From Bacteroidales bacterium UBA2287 (lineage in GTDB: Bacteria > Bacteroidota > Bacteroidia > Bacteroidales > Tenuifilaceae): a stretch of 64,000 nt of DNA. Below are positions 63,301 through 64,000 of the stretch, piece by piece. Positions within the stretch are counted from its first letter, which is position 1, and each line of letters opens with the position of its first letter. The notes below the pieces were generated by a model that worked only from the letters and a program-made list of their open reading frames with translations, ran no database searches and was not told where the DNA came from. The position numbers and the translations under genes are program-made. The stretch lies in assembly GCA_002345675.1 (NCBI GenBank), contig DDWL01000015.1, positions 35,794-99,793 of the forward strand. The letters run 5' to 3'.

Positions 63301-63804
63301 AAGCTGCTGAAGTAAGTGCCACAGCGTTTCGATATAACGGTTATCGTAAGTAATGTATGGGTGCTCCATGTCGACCCAGTAGCCCATTTTATGGGTAAGA
63401 TCTTCCCAAAGGTCGGTGTATTTCATAACCTCCTTGCGGCACTGGTTGTTGTACTCCTCAACCGAAATGGTTTTTCCAATATCCTCCTTGGTAATGCCAA
63501 GCATTTTTTCAACGCCCAATTCAACTGGAAGTCCGTGAGTATCCCATCCTGCTTTACGGTGAACAAGGTAACCCTGCTGGGTTTTAAAACGACAGAAAAT
63601 ATCCTTTATGGTTCGAGCCATAACATGGTGAATGCCAGGCATTCCGTTTGCCGAGGGAGGTCCCTCGTAAAAAACGTATGCAGGACTACCCTTGCGAACC
63701 TCAAGGCTTTTCTTGAAAGTATCGTTTTTCTCCCATGCCTTAAGCACGTCCTTGTTAACCTGCGACAGGTCCAAACCCTTGTGTTCCTTAAACTTTGCCT
63801 TCAT
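60364..63804 (-). CDS. ileS: Isoleucyl-tRNA synthetase
   Basis: 1146 aa class Ia synthetase, long form. HIGH-like motif in PSANGMPGIHHVMARTIKDI; KMSKR motif in LDKNGNKMSKRLGN near residue 705; the editing (CP1) domain spans about 190-400 (ILAWTTTPWTLPSNTALAVG and GTGIVHIAPTFGADD, the Thr-rich and HIAP elements). The C-terminal anticodon part lacks the Cys cluster of the short form, as in the eukaryote-like type 2 enzymes of Bacteroidota. Upstream is a good promoter; no T-box is visible. Start of the operon with the dksA-like gene, lspA and ispD. Confidence 0.96.
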   Translation of the reverse strand: MKAKFKEHKGLDLSQVNKDVLKAWEKNDTFKKSLEVRKGSPAYVFYEGPPSANGMPGIHHVMARTIKDIFCRFKTQQGYLVHRKAGWDTHGLPVELGVEKMLGITKEDIGKTISVEEYNNQCRKEVMKYTDLWEDLTHKMGYWVDMEHPYITYDNRYIETLWHLLQQLFNKGLLYKGKTIQPFSPAAGTGLSTHELNQPGCYRDVKDTTVVAQFKVIRDSKSEFLFENVKGELFILAWTTTPWTLPSNTALAVGPKITYVKVNTLNPYSGEEVTLILAKDLQNAFFNPENAELPFEDFKVGDKKLPFRVIGEYTGAKLVGASYEQLFPWVKPEGEAFKVIAGDYVTTEDGTGIVHIAPTFGADDDRVAKVAGIAPLILRDKMGSPEPMVDRTGKFYKIEDIADDFVKNHINVELYSEFAGRYVKNEYDLKATPETATLDVDLCVWLKKANRAFRIEKHTHSYPHCWRTDKPVLYYPLDSWFIRVTALKERMMELNNTINWKPASTGTGRFGKWLENLMDWNLSRSRYWGTPLPIWVTDDRSEMICIGSLEQLKSECEKAVKAGVMDVNPLEKFEPNNFTSENYGHFDLHRPYVDNVFLVSPSGKKMFREPDLIDVWFDSGAMPYAQIHYPFENKANFGEEFPADFIAEGVDQTRGWFYTLHALSTLLFDSVAFKNIISNGLVLDKNGNKMSKRLGNAVDPFESIENHGSDPLRWYMITNAQPWDNLKFDMDGVDEVKRKFFGTIYNTYSFFSLYANVDGFTYSEDEVPVENRSEIDRWIISLLNTLIVEVTDAYNSYEPTRAGRAIQDFVTENLSNWYVRLNRKRFWGGSYNTDKIAAYQTLYSCLETVSMLAAPIAPFYADRLFSDLNAATGRFKEESVHLTMFPIAKTELIDKDLEERMDIAQKLTSMVLGLRRKVNIKVRQPLYKIMVPILDESFRRQLQLVENIILSELNVKELQYLDDSAGILVKKIKPNFKTLGPRFGKSMKEVSAAIGSLSQQQISELERAGSLLVGINGKEESITTDDVEILSEDIPGWLVANEGKFTVALDITLTEELKLEGIARELVNRIQNLRKDAGFDVTDKIKISILKHKLLTQAIETHREYIASQTLAREICLVDSLTCGSASNIELDTDLVTTIKVEKITA

Positions 63805-63841
63805 TTAACGTAGTAAAAGTGAAATTTCGTAAAAAATCCCA

Positions 63842-63872
63842 CAAAGATACATTACAGATATTTAATACGCAA
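63842..63872 (-). promoter_or_regulatory. Bacteroidota-type promoter of the ileS operon
   Basis: On the minus strand TTG (63872-63870), 20-nt spacer, TATCTTTG (63849-63842); the leader to ATG 63804 is about 31 nt. Confidence 0.75.
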
Positions 63873-63908
63873 TTATGTGAATAACCATGACAGGGCAAAC
63901 GCATTTAA

Positions 63909-63995
63909 AAAATAGTGTCCCGTTAGGGACAAAATATCGGTAAAAGATATTACAAAACACTATTTATCTGTGCCGTTAGGTACAGAATATTCCGT
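63909..63995. repeat. REP-like palindromes at the window end (partial cluster)
   Basis: TGTCCC-GTTA-GGGACA (63916-63931) and TGTGCC-GTTA-GGTACA (63969-63984, one G-T pair), each followed by an AAATATCGG/GAATATTCC word. The first is nested in an outer pair AAATAGTGT (63910-63918) and ACACTATTT (63957-63965), with ATATC...GATAT inside. The cluster probably continues beyond base 64000. Confidence 0.8.
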
Positions 63996-64000
63996 ACCTA

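Overview
The window looks like a chromosomal segment of a Bacteroidota bacterium, most likely Bacteroidales-like. The signs are repeated TTG/TTTG-N18-22-TAnnTTTG promoters, many signal peptides and lipoboxes of Bacteroidota type, and phylum-typical families (DUF4296, DUF4834, GldA, OmpP1/FadL, Wzi-like capsule protein, FucP/NagP-type sugar MFS). No rRNA, tRNA or CRISPR was recognised. Both ends are cut: the first gene enters from the left, and the right end stops inside palindromic repeats upstream of ileS.

Layout: 1-0.9 kb, C-terminus of a secreted anchor-J-like protein. 1.2-3.8 kb, class II ribonucleotide reductase. 4.2-9.6 kb, a LacI regulator, sugar MFS, ROK kinase and GH20 hexosaminidase that read as one amino-sugar operon, with a palindromic operator over the lacI promoter. 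9.8-14.4 kb, DUF4296 lipoprotein, FadL-type porin, orphan SiaC-like protein and a secreted YD-repeat-like protein. 14.4-19.4 kb (minus), glucokinase-like ROK, GldA ATPase, DUF4834 and a 931-aa anchored protein. 19.8-21.2 kb, metK with a probable SAM-II riboswitch in its leader. 21.3-28.1 kb (minus), a six-gene envelope operon: lipoprotein, secreted alpha/beta hydrolase, then a two-gene module (beta-propeller lipoprotein plus barrel-like protein) present twice in tandem; the last barrel gene is frameshifted. 28.7-35.6 kb, small HTH protein, TPR histidine kinase, Wzi-like protein, subtilisin and barrel protein. 35.7-40.1 kb, an AT-richer accessory island: cupin, HTH-fused cytosine methyltransferase, Eco47II-type endonuclease, DUF3781 and a secreted caspase-like protease. 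40.2-47.1 kb, Na/Pi transporter, hypothetical protein, asnS, rpoN and a PAP2-like membrane protein. 47.4-53 kb, lipocalin, amidohydrolase, radical SAM protein, glycosyltransferase and sugar transferase. 53-64 kb, secreted hypothetical protein, PAS/GAF protein without an output domain, XRE regulator, and ileS-traR/dksA-like-lspA-ispD on the minus strand.

The least expected structure lies between genes. A roughly 200-bp nested palindromic repeat occurs three times (4.0, 28.3 and 49.2 kb), one copy with a perfect 16-bp inverted pair. There are also several REP-like palindrome clusters (28.5, 47.2 and 63.9 kb) and low-complexity families built on CGGATT/CCGTG and CTTTGTG words. The DUF3781 gene is bracketed by two copies of a TTCGCTAA...CCCTTGTTGTG motif, suggesting cassette-like gain of the island.

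The best candidates for undescribed biology are the duplicated propeller/barrel operon with its hydrolase, the dispersed palindrome family, and the cassette-like defence island. The SAM-II call on metK is the strongest regulatory observation. All functional assignments come from reading motifs; no database search was run.
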